Shown piece by piece: positions 15,130 through 23,808 of a DNA stretch of 37,247 nucleotides. Position numbers and translations under genes: made by a program. This DNA comes from CAYFQV01 sp964654185. Its GTDB lineage: Bacteria; Spirochaetota; Spirochaetia; DSM-27196; PWMO01. Each line of letters opens with the position of its first letter. Within the stretch, counting starts at the first letter, position 1. The notes beneath the pieces were generated by a model. The model saw nothing but the letters and a program-made list of their open reading frames with translations. It was not told the origin of the DNA and ran no database searches. The stretch spans positions 1 through 37,247 of the forward strand of contig CAZZIE010000028.1 of the NCBI GenBank assembly GCA_964654185.1, in the 5' to 3' direction.

Positions 15130-16053
15130 ATGAGCGATCAGGAAGAGCGTGCGAGCCGGGACGGAAGCACCCCCGCTGATGCCGCTGATGCCTCGGCTGC
15201 CGGTGCGTCGGCTATTGGAGGCGGTCGCCCGGTTCTGATTACCGGTGCGAGCCGCGGTCTCGGGCGGGGCATTGCCGTTGAGCTTGCCCGGGCCGGTTTC
15301 AGTGTTGTTGTCAACTATCGAAGCAACGAAGCCGCCGCGGCGGAGACCGTGAGGCTCTGCGAGGCGGTCCGGCCGGAGTTCGCCCCGGGCCCTGCACCGG
15401 ACGGGGCACCGCACACGCAGCGCTTCCTCGCCGTTCAGGCCGACGTCTCCAGTGCCGCGGATCGGGAGCGCCTGGTGGAGAGGGCCTTTGAGGAGTTCGG
15501 AGCGCTCTACGGCCTGGTGAACAACGCCGCCATGTCTCCACGGGAGCGGCTGGACATCACCGAGGCGACCATCGACTCCTTCGAAGAGGTGCTCCGCACC
15601 AACCTCACCGGCCCGTACTTCCTGACGCAGCTCGTTGTGCGGAGGTGGCTTGGCGAGGCCGGCGGCCCTCCGGAACCCCGGCAACATCCGGACCCACGGC
15701 ACCACATCGTATTCATCACTTCAATAAGTGCCTCGACGGTGAGCACCAACCGCGGGGAGTACTGTGTCGCCAAGGCGGGGCTCGCTATGGGGGCGGAGCT
15801 CTGGGCCGCGCGGCTTGCCGGGGAAGGGATCAGCGTGTACGACCTGCGTCCGGGCATCATGGAGACCGACATGACCGCCGGGGTCCGCGAGAAGTACTCG
15901 CGTCTGATCGGGGAGGGGCTGGTGCCGCAGCGGAGGTGGGGGCAGCCGAAGGACATCGGCCGCATGGTGCGGAGCCTCATGAGCGGCGATTTCCCGTTCT
16001 CCACCGGCGCCGTAATCTACGCGGACGGCGGCTTCAACATCTCGCGGCTGTAA
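15130..16053 (+). CDS. SDR-family NAD(P)-dependent oxidoreductase
   Basis: Classical short-chain dehydrogenase of 307 residues. Cofactor motif TGASRGLG (38-45), NNAA (131-134), and the active site with Ser about 198-200, Y211 and K215 (YCVAK). It resembles enzymes annotated as 3-ketoacyl-ACP reductases, but in this operon a sugar or keto-uronate substrate is more likely; a KduD-like step from the keto-deoxy-uronate to KDG would fit the GH88 partner, though KduD signatures are not evident. It is enlarged by an Ala-rich N-terminal tail (about 6-33) and Pro/Gly-rich loops (about 83-97 and 176-191). First gene of the plus-strand sugar operon, 107 bases before the GH88 gene. Confidence 0.88.
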   Translation: MSDQEERASRDGSTPADAADASAAGASAIGGGRPVLITGASRGLGRGIAVELARAGFSVVVNYRSNEAAAAETVRLCEAVRPEFAPGPAPDGAPHTQRFLAVQADVSSAADRERLVERAFEEFGALYGLVNNAAMSPRERLDITEATIDSFEEVLRTNLTGPYFLTQLVVRRWLGEAGGPPEPRQHPDPRHHIVFITSISASTVSTNRGEYCVAKAGLAMGAELWAARLAGEGISVYDLRPGIMETDMTAGVREKYSRLIGEGLVPQRRWGQPKDIGRMVRSLMSGDFPFSTGAVIYADGGFNISRL

Positions 16054-16160
16054 GGCGAGGCGGCATACGGCAAGGCGGCTGCCCCGCGCCCGGCCCGCGA
16101 CCGGCACCGGCGTCCCGTCCAGGCGCACCGCCGGAGCCACTGCCTGCAAGGAGGATCACC

Positions 16161-17741
16161 ATGATCGATATCAAGAACGCACCCACCCTGGATGCGGTTG
16201 CGGCTAAGCTGCCTCGGGTCTTCGAGGCGGCCACCCGGGCGACCACCCTCCTGCGGAACACCTGGTCTCCCGAGCGCGGCGCCCCGGTCTACACCCGCGC
16301 CGGTGAGTACACGACCCGCGGATGGACCGAGTGGACCCAGGGCTTCCAGTTCGGCAACGCCATCTACCTCTACGAGGCCACCGACGACCCGGCCATGCTC
16401 GACTACGGCCGCGACGGGACCCTCCGCCACATGGCAACGCACGTGACCCATACGGGGGTCCACGACCACGGCTTCAACAACATCAGCACCTACGGCAACC
16501 TTCTGCGGCTCATGGCCGAGGGAAGAATTGAGAGCGATGCCTGGCAGGCCGACTTCTACCGCCTTGCTCTGAAGCTCAGCGGCGCCGTCCAGGCGAGTCG
16601 CTGGACCGACCTCGCCGACGGTCTCGGCTACGTCCCGAGTTTCAACGGCCCGCACTCCCTCTTCTCGGACACCATCCGGTCCATGCGCGCCCTGGCCGTC
16701 GCGCATCAGCTCGGCCACGTGCTCATGGGCGAGCAGGACATGCGGGTCTCTCTATTGCAGCGGCTCCTGCAGCACGTCCTGGCCACGGCTACCTACAACG
16801 TCTACTACGGCGAGGGCCGGGACTCCTGGGACGTCCGGGGCCGCACCGTTCACGAGTCCATCTTCAACGTGAACAACGGCGTCTATCGCTGTCCAAGCAC
16901 GCAGCAGGGCTACGCGCCCTTCACCACCTGGACGCGGGGACTCTCCTGGATCGTCTCGGGCTTCGCCGAAGAGTTGGAGTGGCTCGCGACGGTTCCGGAG
17001 GGGGACTTCGCGGCGCTGGGTGTAGCGGCGGGCGCCGGCGCCCGGGGCGGCCGCGCCGGGACGGACGGCCGCGCCAAGACGGGTGGCCGCTCCAACACGG
17101 ACGGCAGGGCGGGCGGCGCGCCGGACCTCGCCGACCGAGCTGCAATGGAAGCCGCCTTCCTCCGCGCCGCCTGCGCCACGGCGGACTTCTTCCTGGCGAA
17201 CACCCCTACCGACGGCGTGCCCTACTGGGACACCGGTGCGCCGGGCCTGGCGAAGCTCGGGGATTACCTGAACCGGCCGGCGGATCCCTTCAACGCCCAC
17301 GAGCCCGTCGACAGCTCCGCGGCAGCAATCACCGCCCAGGGACTGTGGAGACTCGGCACCTATCTGGATGCTCACGCCGAGCGGCTGGCGGCCGTAGGCA
17401 TCGACCTGAATGGAGATGGTGCACGGAACTACCACGTGGATGAGATCTGTGAGCGCGGCCGGGACTACCGATGCGCCGCGCTGGTCTGTGCGGACGCCCT
17501 CTTCGACGAGCCCTACCTGAGCACCGGCGGCGAGCATCAGGGCATTCTGCTCCACACGATCTACCACCGGCCGAACGGCTGGGACTACGTGCCGCCGGGT
17601 GCTGCGGTACCTCACGGCGAGTCGTGCATGTGGGGGGACTATCACCTCCTCGAGCTCGCGGTCATGCTCAAGCGCGAGGACGAGGGCGCCGGGGCGCAGC
17701 GCTTCTTCGACATTGGACCGGCGGAAGGGGCGCCGCGCTGA
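16161..17741 (+). CDS. GH88-like unsaturated glucuronyl hydrolase
   Basis: Releases 4,5-unsaturated uronic acid from the non-reducing end of oligosaccharides made by polysaccharide lyases, by hydrating the vinyl ether. Family marks: HDHGFNN (101-107, with the catalytic-type Asp), TTWTRGLSW (255-263), VDSSAAAITAQGLW (383-396) and GESCMWGDYHLLELA (486-500), spaced as in an (alpha/alpha)6 barrel. No signal peptide, so it works in the cytoplasm on imported oligosaccharides. At 526 residues it exceeds the usual ~370-400, partly through a Gly/Arg/Thr-rich insertion at about 286-325 containing repeats like TDGRA. ATG 16161 follows AAGGAGG. The stop overlaps the next start (TGATG). Substrate (glycosaminoglycan, ulvan or other) cannot be told. 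Confidence 0.85.
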   Translation: MIDIKNAPTLDAVAAKLPRVFEAATRATTLLRNTWSPERGAPVYTRAGEYTTRGWTEWTQGFQFGNAIYLYEATDDPAMLDYGRDGTLRHMATHVTHTGVHDHGFNNISTYGNLLRLMAEGRIESDAWQADFYRLALKLSGAVQASRWTDLADGLGYVPSFNGPHSLFSDTIRSMRALAVAHQLGHVLMGEQDMRVSLLQRLLQHVLATATYNVYYGEGRDSWDVRGRTVHESIFNVNNGVYRCPSTQQGYAPFTTWTRGLSWIVSGFAEELEWLATVPEGDFAALGVAAGAGARGGRAGTDGRAKTGGRSNTDGRAGGAPDLADRAAMEAAFLRAACATADFFLANTPTDGVPYWDTGAPGLAKLGDYLNRPADPFNAHEPVDSSAAAITAQGLWRLGTYLDAHAERLAAVGIDLNGDGARNYHVDEICERGRDYRCAALVCADALFDEPYLSTGGEHQGILLHTIYHRPNGWDYVPPGAAVPHGESCMWGDYHLLELAVMLKREDEGAGAQRFFDIGPAEGAPR

Positions 17742-18739
17742 TGGCCGCCTCCCGATCCTCCGGCACGCCCGGGTACGCGCGTCCCTCCCGGAGCGACGGC
17801 CTGCGCCGCTTTGCCCTCCACACCGTCACGACGAAACCCTGGCCGATCGAGACCGCCATAGATGCCTACGCCCGCGCCGGCTTCGGCGGCATCTCCATCT
17901 GGCGCGAGGCGCTCCAGGACCGCGACCCCGCTGCGATCCGGCGACAGTTGCGGGAGGCCGGTCTCGTCGGTGTCAGCCTGGTCCGGGGCGGCTTCTTTGC
18001 CGGTGCCGATGCTCACGTCCGCGCCCGGGCGCTGGAGGAGAACCGCCGCTGCATTGCGGAGGCCGCGGAGCTGGAGCTCCCTCTCGTCGTTCTGGTCTGC
18101 GGCGCCGACCCGAACCAGAGCCCGGCGGAGAGTCGGCGCCAGATCGTCGACGCGCTGGTAGCGCTTGCCCCTGAGGCTGAGGCCGCCGGCGTGCACCTGG
18201 GAATCGAGCCGCTCCACCCCATGTACGCGGACACACGGAGCGCGGTGAACACGCTGACCGACGCGGTGGACATGGCGCTGGAGTCGGCTGGGGGTGCGGG
18301 GGCGGCTCCGGCCCCGGGGGCGGCCGCGACGGACCGCGGCGGGGCAACGGCGGATCGCGGCGCAGGCGCAGGCGCCGGCGCGGCCGGCGGTGAGACCTCG
18401 GCGACGACTCAGCCTCCGTTGCGCACGGTCTGCACGGTCGTGGACGCCTACCACCTCTGGTGGGATCCGCGCCTCGAAGGCGAGATCCGGCGCGCCGGCC
18501 GGGAAGGGCTGCTCGGGGCCTTTCACGTCTCCGACTGGAAGGTGCCGACTGAGGACCTGCTCCTCGATCGCGGGCTGATGGGAGAGGGGTGCATAGATCT
18601 GCCGGGGATTCGCCGGTCCGTTGACGCCGCGGGGTTCGATGGCTTCATTGAGGTCGAGATATTCTCCCGGCAGTACTGGAATCTGGATCAGGCGGAGTGG
18701 CTCGCCATGATCGCGCAGGCGTGCCGGGAATCGGTGTAG
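17741..18739 (+). CDS. Sugar phosphate isomerase/epimerase-like TIM-barrel protein
   Basis: Xylose-isomerase-like TIM barrel of 332 residues, typically isomerising or epimerising sugars with a divalent metal. Likely metal ligands: E156 (HLGIEPLHP), D235 (VVDAYHLWW), H262 (FHVSDWK) and E304/E306 (FIEVEIF). An Ala/Gly-rich stretch of about 44 residues (183-226) is inserted between two barrel strands. Such proteins often stand beside Gfo/Idh/MocA oxidoreductases, as here. Start ATG 17741 shares one base with the GH88 stop. The exact reaction is unknown; a keto-sugar isomerisation is the best guess. Confidence 0.82.
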   Translation: MAASRSSGTPGYARPSRSDGLRRFALHTVTTKPWPIETAIDAYARAGFGGISIWREALQDRDPAAIRRQLREAGLVGVSLVRGGFFAGADAHVRARALEENRRCIAEAAELELPLVVLVCGADPNQSPAESRRQIVDALVALAPEAEAAGVHLGIEPLHPMYADTRSAVNTLTDAVDMALESAGGAGAAPAPGAAATDRGGATADRGAGAGAGAAGGETSATTQPPLRTVCTVVDAYHLWWDPRLEGEIRRAGREGLLGAFHVSDWKVPTEDLLLDRGLMGEGCIDLPGIRRSVDAAGFDGFIEVEIFSRQYWNLDQAEWLAMIAQACRESV

Positions 18740-18854
18740 GGGAACCACGACGGGGCGGACGTCCCGGATCCCCGCGCCGTGCCGGGGCGGGGACGGACCG
18801 GCGATGCCCGGGCGGCGGATGAGCGCCCGAACGCGGGAACAAGGAGGCGTGGCA

Positions 18855-20024
18855 GTGCGGGAAGTGCGTGTAATCATGAACGGCGTGACCGGACGGATGG
18901 GCAGGAACCAGCACCTGCTGCGGAGCATCCTGGCAATCCGGCGCGACGGCGGGGTGGCGGTCGCCGGTGGCGCTGCGGCCGGCGAGACCATCATGCCGGT
19001 GCCGGTGCTGGTTGGCCGGAATGAACGCAAGCTCGAGGGGCTGGTTGCGGAGCTCGCACCGGAGCACGGAGAGCTCGAGTACACGACCGACCTGGATGCG
19101 GCCCTTGCCGTTTCGACGAACCAGATCTACTTCGATGCCACCGCAACCCACGCGCGGGAGAAGGGCGTGGCCGCGGCGATCCGCGCGGGCAAGGCGGTCT
19201 ACTGCGAGAAGCCCGTCGCCGCCGACACGGAGACCGCCCTGCGGCTCCACCGCCTTGCAGCGGAGGCGGGAGTGAAGAACGGCGTCGTCCAGGACAAGCT
19301 CTGGCTGCCCGGCCTTCTGAAGCTCAAGTATCTCATCGACACCGGCTTCTTCGGACGCATCCTTGCGGTCCGGGGCGAGTTCGGCTACTGGGTCTTCGAC
19401 GGCGTCCACCAGCCCGCCCAGCGCCCCTCCTGGAACTACCGCCGCGAGGACGGGGGCGGCCTCATGCTCGACATGTTCTGCCACTGGCGCTACCTCATGG
19501 ACAACCTCTTCGGCGGCGTCCGGTCGGTGAGTGCCGTCGCCGCCACGCATGTTCCTGAAAGGGTCGATGAGAACGGGCACCGCTACGCATGCACCGCCGA
19601 CGATGCCGCCTACGGCATTTTTCGGCTGGAAGGTGGGGTCGTCTGTCAGTTCAACTCCAGCTGGGCCACCCGGGTGCGCCGGGACGATCTGCTCACCCTG
19701 CAGGTGGACGGCACCCACGGCTCCGCGGTGGCCGGGCTTCGGGAATGCCGGGTCCAACACGACGCGCAGACGCCGAAGCCGGTGTGGAATCCCGACGTTC
19801 CGAGCCCCATTGACTACTACGAGGACTGGGCCGAGATGCCGACGCGCGAACCCGGGAAGAACGCCTTCCGGGCGCAGTGGGAGCTCTTTCTGCGCCACGT
19901 CGTTGCCGACGAGCCCTTTCCGTGGACGCTCCTCGAAGGGGCGAAGGGCGTGCAACTCGCCGAGCTCGGCGGGCAGAGCCACGCCGAGGGTCGCGTTGTT
20001 GACGTGCCGCCGCTCGAGGCGTGA
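18855..20024 (+). CDS. Gfo/Idh/MocA-family oxidoreductase (first copy)
   Basis: NAD(P)-dependent sugar dehydrogenase of 389 residues. N-terminal Rossmann fold with GVTGRMGRN (10-18), the family EKP motif (CEKPVA, about 117-122), and a C-terminal alpha/beta domain with MLDMFCHWRYLMDNLFGG, where the His is in the usual catalytic place. Family members oxidise or reduce hydroxyl groups of sugars, often at C3, or sugar acids. Start GTG 18855 was chosen because AAGGAGG (18841-18847) lies seven bases upstream; GTG 18849 is too close. A gap of 115 bases separates it from the isomerase gene; no hairpin with T-tract is seen there. No low-complexity insertion in this protein. Confidence 0.9.
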   Translation: MREVRVIMNGVTGRMGRNQHLLRSILAIRRDGGVAVAGGAAAGETIMPVPVLVGRNERKLEGLVAELAPEHGELEYTTDLDAALAVSTNQIYFDATATHAREKGVAAAIRAGKAVYCEKPVAADTETALRLHRLAAEAGVKNGVVQDKLWLPGLLKLKYLIDTGFFGRILAVRGEFGYWVFDGVHQPAQRPSWNYRREDGGGLMLDMFCHWRYLMDNLFGGVRSVSAVAATHVPERVDENGHRYACTADDAAYGIFRLEGGVVCQFNSSWATRVRRDDLLTLQVDGTHGSAVAGLRECRVQHDAQTPKPVWNPDVPSPIDYYEDWAEMPTREPGKNAFRAQWELFLRHVVADEPFPWTLLEGAKGVQLAELGGQSHAEGRVVDVPPLEA

Positions 20025-20093
20025 TATCATCGGCGGAACCGCAGGCTGCCGACCACCGTCGATAGCTCGGAGTACCGCCGTGAGGTGACCGAC

Positions 20094-20999
20094 ATGAAAC
20101 AGAGCGTGTTACTGGTATCGAAAGGTGTGGTTCATCCCTCTCTGCAGGCGCGGCGGCGACTACGGGCGCTTCTGGCCGAGGAGGCGGTTCCCGGCCTGGT
20201 TGCCGGCGACGGACCGGCGGGGACGGTGTCGGCAGAACGGGGTGCGGCGCCCGCCGGGCAGAGCGACGGGGCGGCGGATGACGCCGAACAGGCCGGCCAG
20301 GGAACCGGCGGGGCCTCTCAGGAGACTGCCCGGGAGGCGCTTCCCCCCTTCAAGGTTTCCTCCCGGCTCGGCCGGCTCCTCGACCCGGATCCGCGGATCA
20401 CCGCGGCGGTGGTGCTCTTCTTCCACGAGAAGTCACCCCCCGACGGGGCGGTGGAGGCGCTGGCCCGGTACGTCTCCAACGGCGGCGGGCTCCTTGTCAT
20501 CCACGGGGCGGTGGCGAGCTTCAAGCGCGACTCCGGCTACGCAGAGCTCATCGGTGGATCCTTCGCCGGGCACGATAACCCGGGCCCGCTTCTGGTATAC
20601 CCCGTCGCGGAGAGGCGGCCCGGTTTGCCGGGCAGGCGTGGCGTCGGCGGGCCTGGTGGCGCGGGCGCGACCGGGCTCCCGGGCGCGGCGGGATCCCCGG
20701 GACGAGCGGCCGCCGGCGATTCGGCACCGATACGTCTGACGGATGAGCTCTACCGGGTGAAGGTGTCCCGGGACGTGGTGGTGCGTTACGTCGGGGTGAG
20801 CCCCGGACGGGAGGAGATCGTGGATCAGGAGCCGGTGTGCTGGGAACGCCGGCACGGCGCCGGCCGCGTGGCCGTGGTGACCCTGGGGCACAACGCCGAA
20901 ACCTTCGGGGTTCCGGCGGTTCGCACCATGATCGCAGAAGAGCTTCGCCGCGTTGCCGGAGTGGCCGGCGGCGTGGACCTGCCGGGGGACGAGGGGTAA
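20094..20999 (+). CDS. ThuA-like (trehalose utilisation) domain protein
   Basis: Class I glutamine-amidotransferase-like fold of the ThuA family, 301 residues. Core blocks: VLLVSKGVVHPSL at the N-terminus, YVSNGGGLLVIHGAVASF with GYAELIGGSFAGH, and GRVAVVTLGHNAETFG near the end. ThuA proteins accompany Gfo/Idh/MocA dehydrogenases in 3-keto-sugar pathways, which matches both neighbours. Two low-complexity segments interrupt it: about 37-85 (Gly/Ala/Gln-rich, after the first strand) and about 175-212 (Gly/Pro/Ala/Arg-rich). Together they form a quarter of the protein. ATG 20094 has GAGGTG six bases upstream. The stop TAA overlaps the next ATG by one base. Catalytic role not established. Confidence 0.82.
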   Translation: MKQSVLLVSKGVVHPSLQARRRLRALLAEEAVPGLVAGDGPAGTVSAERGAAPAGQSDGAADDAEQAGQGTGGASQETAREALPPFKVSSRLGRLLDPDPRITAAVVLFFHEKSPPDGAVEALARYVSNGGGLLVIHGAVASFKRDSGYAELIGGSFAGHDNPGPLLVYPVAERRPGLPGRRGVGGPGGAGATGLPGAAGSPGRAAAGDSAPIRLTDELYRVKVSRDVVVRYVGVSPGREEIVDQEPVCWERRHGAGRVAVVTLGHNAETFGVPAVRTMIAEELRRVAGVAGGVDLPGDEG

Positions 21000-22174
21000 T
21001 GCGCCTCATTGTTGTCGGCTGCGGAGATGTCGGCGCGGATGTCAAGCTCGCCGGTTGGTTCAACCGGCGCTTCCGGATCGTTGCTGCGGTTGACCCGGAC
21101 ATTCGCAAGGCTGAGTGGCTCCTCGGCATGGGGCCCTTCGGTTGGCGCAGGCGGGCGCAGGTCTTCGCGGAGTTTGCGCGGGATGAAGGTTCCCGCCCCG
21201 GTGGCCCGGGCCATCCGGCCGACCCGCGCCGGGCGGGCGCAGACCAAGCACGCGGCGGTGGGCAACCACCCGCAGGCGGTCAACGTCGCCCGGGTGAACA
21301 ACCACGGGCCGGCGGACTGCCGCACGTCCCCGCGTTCACATCCCTCGAAGAGGCTCTGGATGTGGTGCAGGCGGACGCCGTCCATCTTGGCGTGCCGCAC
21401 GACCTCCACGAACCAATGTGCAGGCAGGTGGCCGCAGCCGGATTGCCCATACTGTCCGAGAAGCCACTGGCCCACACCGTCGAGTCCGGCCGCCGCATTG
21501 TTGAGCTGGCGGAGCGTGCGGACGTGCGCATTGGGATCAACTACCAGTATCGCTACGATCCCAACATCGGCCGGCTCGCCGCGGCGGCGCGAGAGGGGAG
21601 CTTCGGCGAGATACGCCTCCTTCGCGCGCTGGTGCCGTGGAACCGGGACGACGGCTACTTCACCCACTCCTCCTGGCACGCATCGAAGAGCCGTGCGGGC
21701 GGGGGAACCCTGATCACCCAGGGGAGCCACCTTCTGGATGCGGCGCTCTGGATCACCGACGACCTGGCCACTTGCGCCCACGCCGCAACGCGGACGACGC
21801 GTCCCGCCGCCGGCGAGGTGGAGGACCTGGCCGTCGGCATTGTCGAGCTCGCCCGGGGCGGTGTCATTGAGATTGCGAGCACCATGTCGGTCTACCCGGA
21901 GCAACCTTTGCGCATTGAGATCTACGGCTCCCGGGGCAGTGCGGAGTACGCCGTCGGCGGGCGGCTCCGGGTCCGCGGGTGCAGGCTTCCCAGAGTCACG
22001 CCCGCCGCCCCGGGGCTCCACCCTATCTTCCGTAGTCTGGAAGGGTTCCGGCGTTGGGTCGCCGGAGGGCCTCCGCATCTCTGCACCGCCCGGGATGCAC
22101 TTGCGACGCTTGGCGTCGTCCACGCACTCTATCACGCGGCCGAGTCCGGCCGGGCCCAGGAGGTTTCTGCATGA
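20999..22174 (+). CDS. Gfo/Idh/MocA-family oxidoreductase (second copy)
   Basis: NAD(P)-dependent sugar oxidoreductase of 391 residues, distinct in sequence from the first copy. It starts MRLIVVGCGDVGADV (Rossmann), has LSEKPLA as EKP motif, INYQYRYDPNIGRL, and GGGTLITQGSHLLDAALWI with the catalytic-type His. A Gly/Pro/Arg/Gln-rich insertion of about 50 residues (62-112) sits after the second strand-helix unit, directly before the usual AFTSLEEAL. Start ATG 20999 overlaps the ThuA stop (TAATG); the stop overlaps the transporter start (ATGA). Two such enzymes in one operon may carry out an oxidation and a later reduction on the same sugar. Confidence 0.9.
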   Translation: MRLIVVGCGDVGADVKLAGWFNRRFRIVAAVDPDIRKAEWLLGMGPFGWRRRAQVFAEFARDEGSRPGGPGHPADPRRAGADQARGGGQPPAGGQRRPGEQPRAGGLPHVPAFTSLEEALDVVQADAVHLGVPHDLHEPMCRQVAAAGLPILSEKPLAHTVESGRRIVELAERADVRIGINYQYRYDPNIGRLAAAAREGSFGEIRLLRALVPWNRDDGYFTHSSWHASKSRAGGGTLITQGSHLLDAALWITDDLATCAHAATRTTRPAAGEVEDLAVGIVELARGGVIEIASTMSVYPEQPLRIEIYGSRGSAEYAVGGRLRVRGCRLPRVTPAAPGLHPIFRSLEGFRRWVAGGPPHLCTARDALATLGVVHALYHAAESGRAQEVSA

Positions 22175-23808
22175 GCTCTGTCGAAGGTGTGGCACCCCGC
22201 AAGGATCACGGCGAGCACAAGCTCGGGTTCTGGCAGAAGGCGGGATTCGGAATCGGCGACTTCTACGGGGGCGGCGCCCTCATCGTCGTCGGATCTTACT
22301 ACCTCTTCTTCCTGACCGACGTCGTTCGTATCAATCCCTCCCTCGCGGGGTTCGTCGTTCTGATCAGCCGCGTCTGGGACGCCGTCAGCGACCCGCTCAT
22401 GGGGGTCCTCTCCGACCGGACCCGGACACGCTGGGGTCGACGGCGACCCTACATGCTTGCGGGGATCCTCCTGGTCTTCGCCTCCTTCACCCTGCTGTGG
22501 TACCCGAGCGCGCTGGAGACGGAGATCGGGCGCTTCTTCATTGCCCTGCTCAGCTACCTCTTCTTCTCTACGGTCATTACCATGGTGATGATTCCGTACA
22601 ACGCCCTCGCCTCGGAGCTCACCCTGGACTACAACGAGCGGACCTCCATCTCGGCGTTCCGGATCGTCTTCTCATCGATCTCGTCGGTACTCTGCGCGGT
22701 GCTTCCCCTCGAGATCGTCCAGCGCTTCCCGACGCAGCGGGCGGGCTTCCTGGCCATGGGTGCCTTCTTCGGCATCTTCTTCGCGCTTCCCTTTCTTGCA
22801 GTCTTCTTTGCCACCCGGGAGCGCGAGGAGTTCCAGGGTGAAATTGCACCCTTCTCCTTCCGGAAGATGCTGGTGGAGCCCTTCCGCAACACACCCTTCG
22901 TCCGGGTGCTCCTGATGTACGTCTTCGCCTTCGTAGCCATCGACATCCTCAACTCCGTCGTCATCTACTTCATGACCCATTACCTCGACCGCGGCGGCGA
23001 GACGCAGTACGTCCTGGGAACGCTCCTGGTGGCACAGCTCGCGGCCATTCCCTTCTACTCCTGGTTCAGCCGCCGGACCGGCAAGCGCGCGGGCTACGTG
23101 CTTGCCCTCGTCATCTGGCTGGTGACCATGCCGATCAGCTTCCTCCTGGGGCCCGGCCAGCCCGGCGCCCTCATCTACATATTCGCGGCGGTCGTCGGGG
23201 TTGCTACCGGGGGAATCGTGGTCATGTTGTATTCGATGTTTCCGGACATGCCGGATGTCGACGAGCTTCTCACCGGCAGGCGCCGGGAAGGCATCTACTC
23301 GGGCCTCCTGACCTTCTCGCGAAAGCTCGCCTCGGCGATCGGCGTCTTTGCCCTGTCCCAGGGGCTCGCGCTGGCGGGGTATGCTCAACCGGTGGAGCGC
23401 ATCATAGACGGCATTCCGCAGAATGTTCCCATGCCGCAGTCGCCGGGGTTCATTCTCATCCTGCGGTACATCTTTGCCGTGGCGCCGGTCTTCTTCCTGG
23501 GGGCCGCCTTGATCGTCGCACTGCGGTATCCCCTCTCCCCGCAGGTCCACGACCGCCTCAAAGCCTTCCTGGCGGCGCGGCGCGGAACCAGCGCCGAGGA
23601 GATCGAAGGCGACCTGCCGCCGGTCACTGCCGACGAGGAGACCGAGCGGGAGCTCAAGGCCATTCTGGGCGTGAAGGGGAAGGAACCGCCGAACGGCGCG
23701 GACGCGGGCTCCGATCGCAAAGGCGGGAACGACCGGGCCGGTGGCGACAACGGGGCCGGCGGTGACCGCGGCCCCGCCGCCGGCGACGACGCCGGGGGGC
23801 GGGCATGA
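22171..23808 (+). CDS. GPH-family sugar:cation symporter (MFS, MelB-like)
   Basis: Inner-membrane symporter of the glycoside-pentoside-hexuronide family, 545 residues with about 12 membrane helices. The family signature DAVSDPLMGVLSDRTRTRWGRRRPY region follows helix 2, and FFSTVITMVMIPYNALASEL is in the usual place. It should import the oligosaccharides or glycosides used by the neighbouring enzymes, with Na+ or H+. The cytoplasmic C-terminal tail ends in about 40 Gly/Asp/Arg/Ala-rich residues with repeats such as GGNDRAGGDNGAGGDRG. ATG 22171 has AGGAGG upstream and overlaps the previous stop by four bases; its own stop overlaps the next start by four bases. Confidence 0.92.
   Translation: MSSVEGVAPRKDHGEHKLGFWQKAGFGIGDFYGGGALIVVGSYYLFFLTDVVRINPSLAGFVVLISRVWDAVSDPLMGVLSDRTRTRWGRRRPYMLAGILLVFASFTLLWYPSALETEIGRFFIALLSYLFFSTVITMVMIPYNALASELTLDYNERTSISAFRIVFSSISSVLCAVLPLEIVQRFPTQRAGFLAMGAFFGIFFALPFLAVFFATREREEFQGEIAPFSFRKMLVEPFRNTPFVRVLLMYVFAFVAIDILNSVVIYFMTHYLDRGGETQYVLGTLLVAQLAAIPFYSWFSRRTGKRAGYVLALVIWLVTMPISFLLGPGQPGALIYIFAAVVGVATGGIVVMLYSMFPDMPDVDELLTGRRREGIYSGLLTFSRKLASAIGVFALSQGLALAGYAQPVERIIDGIPQNVPMPQSPGFILILRYIFAVAPVFFLGAALIVALRYPLSPQVHDRLKAFLAARRGTSAEEIEGDLPPVTADEETERELKAILGVKGKEPPNGADAGSDRKGGNDRAGGDNGAGGDRGPAAGDDAGGRA

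Noticed and set aside
15130..16053. Assignment of the SDR as KduD
   Set aside because: Operon context allows it, but the cofactor and active-site blocks are generic SDR and do not show KduD-specific sequence.
17471..17740. Upstream extension of the TIM-barrel gene
   Set aside because: It runs inside the GH88 gene in another frame; the family-like part begins after ATG 17741, which overlaps the GH88 stop.
19998..20036. TTGACG followed by TATCAT as an internal promoter before the ThuA gene
   Set aside because: The spacing is 20 bases with TATCAT and the match is poor with TGATAT; not convincing.
20837..20998. Upstream extension of the second Gfo/Idh/MocA gene
   Set aside because: It overlaps the ThuA coding region; the Rossmann start MRLIVVGCGDVG follows the ATG at 20999.
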